DNA of 64,000 nt from the NCBI GenBank assembly GCA_029027825.1, contig CP093399.1, positions 992,001-1,056,000 of the forward strand, read 5' to 3'. A model generated the notes under the pieces. It was not told the origin of the DNA. It saw only the letters and a program-made list of their open reading frames with translations, and did no database searches. The DNA comes from Rs1 sp029027825 (GTDB lineage Bacteria > Pseudomonadota > Gammaproteobacteria > Pseudomonadales > Balneatricaceae). The translations under genes were made by a program, and so were the position numbers. Shown piece by piece: positions 63,896-64,000 of the stretch (position 1 is the first letter of the stretch; every line of letters begins with the position of its first letter).

Positions 63896-64000
63896 ATGAA
63901 AAAATTAGCGATTGTAATAGCAATGGGGCTAACAGTTTCAGCAGCTTTAATGCCAATAGTATCAATGGCATCCCCAGTTAAAGTAGGCCTTATCACCACC
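63896..64000 (+). CDS. Periplasmic substrate-binding protein of an ABC transporter (partial)
   Basis: The first 35 codons are present before the window ends. They encode a signal peptide (KKLAIVIAMGLTVSAALMPI, cleavage near MASA-like SMA/SPV) and then VKVGLITT, the usual first beta strand of branched-chain amino acid or amide-type binding proteins. Only the N-terminus is visible, so the substrate cannot be told. Confidence 0.7.
   Translation, partial: MKKLAIVIAMGLTVSAALMPIVSMASPVKVGLITT

Overview
The window looks like chromosome from a gammaproteobacterium of moderate GC content, probably marine and related to the Cellvibrionales/Pseudomonadales. The evidence is Na+-translocating NADH:quinone reductase with ApbE and NqrM, the order rplM-rpsI-petABC-sspAB, the order rsmI/lpoA-yraN-diaA-dolP next to rnpB, the order pyrD-rmf-rlmL with a long Pseudomonas-type RMF, and recCBD as one operon. 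Genus cannot be decided from the sequence.

Layout. 1-5.8 kb (minus strand): five genes of an exopolysaccharide locus (beta-barrel protein, polysaccharide export protein, Wzc-type tyrosine autokinase, PHP-type phosphatase, VpsP-like TPR protein), bordered by short tandem-repeat arrays. 5.8-6.8 kb: repeat-rich, gene-free DNA. 6.8-9.5 kb: moaB, mobA, a small inverted-repeat element, zapE and a 27-codon ORF. 9.8-16.6 kb: rplM-rpsI, petABC, sspA (with an in-frame stop), sspB, and convergent dolP-diaA-yraN-lpoA. 18.5-25.1 kb: rsmI, rnpB with a tandem array of copies of its own 3' end, frameshifted pyrD, rmf and rlmL. 25.2-28 kb: a double-receiver response regulator with three internal stops, an MFS transporter and a small unknown gene. 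28.1-37.2 kb: recC-recB-recD. 38-44.8 kb: pdxJ, pgi, then a coupled membrane ferredoxin/MscS-channel pair and a DUF1289 gene. 45.2-51.1 kb: an unknown 486-residue protein, a COG3146 protein, a HIT protein, an FmdB-type protein and aspS. 51.6-60.5 kb: nqrABCDEF-apbE-nqrM and sthA. 60.5-64 kb: small membrane protein, lipoprotein, GNAT acetyltransferase, kynA and the start of a periplasmic substrate-binding protein.

How the genes work together. Respiration is strongly represented: cytochrome bc1, Na+-NQR with both maturation factors, and soluble transhydrogenase. The EPS genes form a kinase/phosphatase/export set. The RecBCD operon is intact by motif.

Most unusual points: (i) rnpB is followed by three degenerate copies of its 3' end, each with its own terminator; (ii) a small inverted-repeat element with 16-bp terminal inverted repeats and 5-bp target duplications is present in two copies plus a remnant, one copy sitting on the zapE ribosome binding site; (iii) three genes are broken by single-base changes (sspA CGA to TGA, pyrD one T lost from a T run, the receiver gene with three apparent C-to-T stops), meaning either gene erosion or base errors in the assembly; (iv) a perfect 18-bp inverted repeat lies just before pgi; (v) a cyclase-type membrane anchor fused to a 2Fe-2S ferredoxin is translationally coupled to an MscS channel. 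No tRNA, CRISPR array, prophage or transposase gene was recognised.
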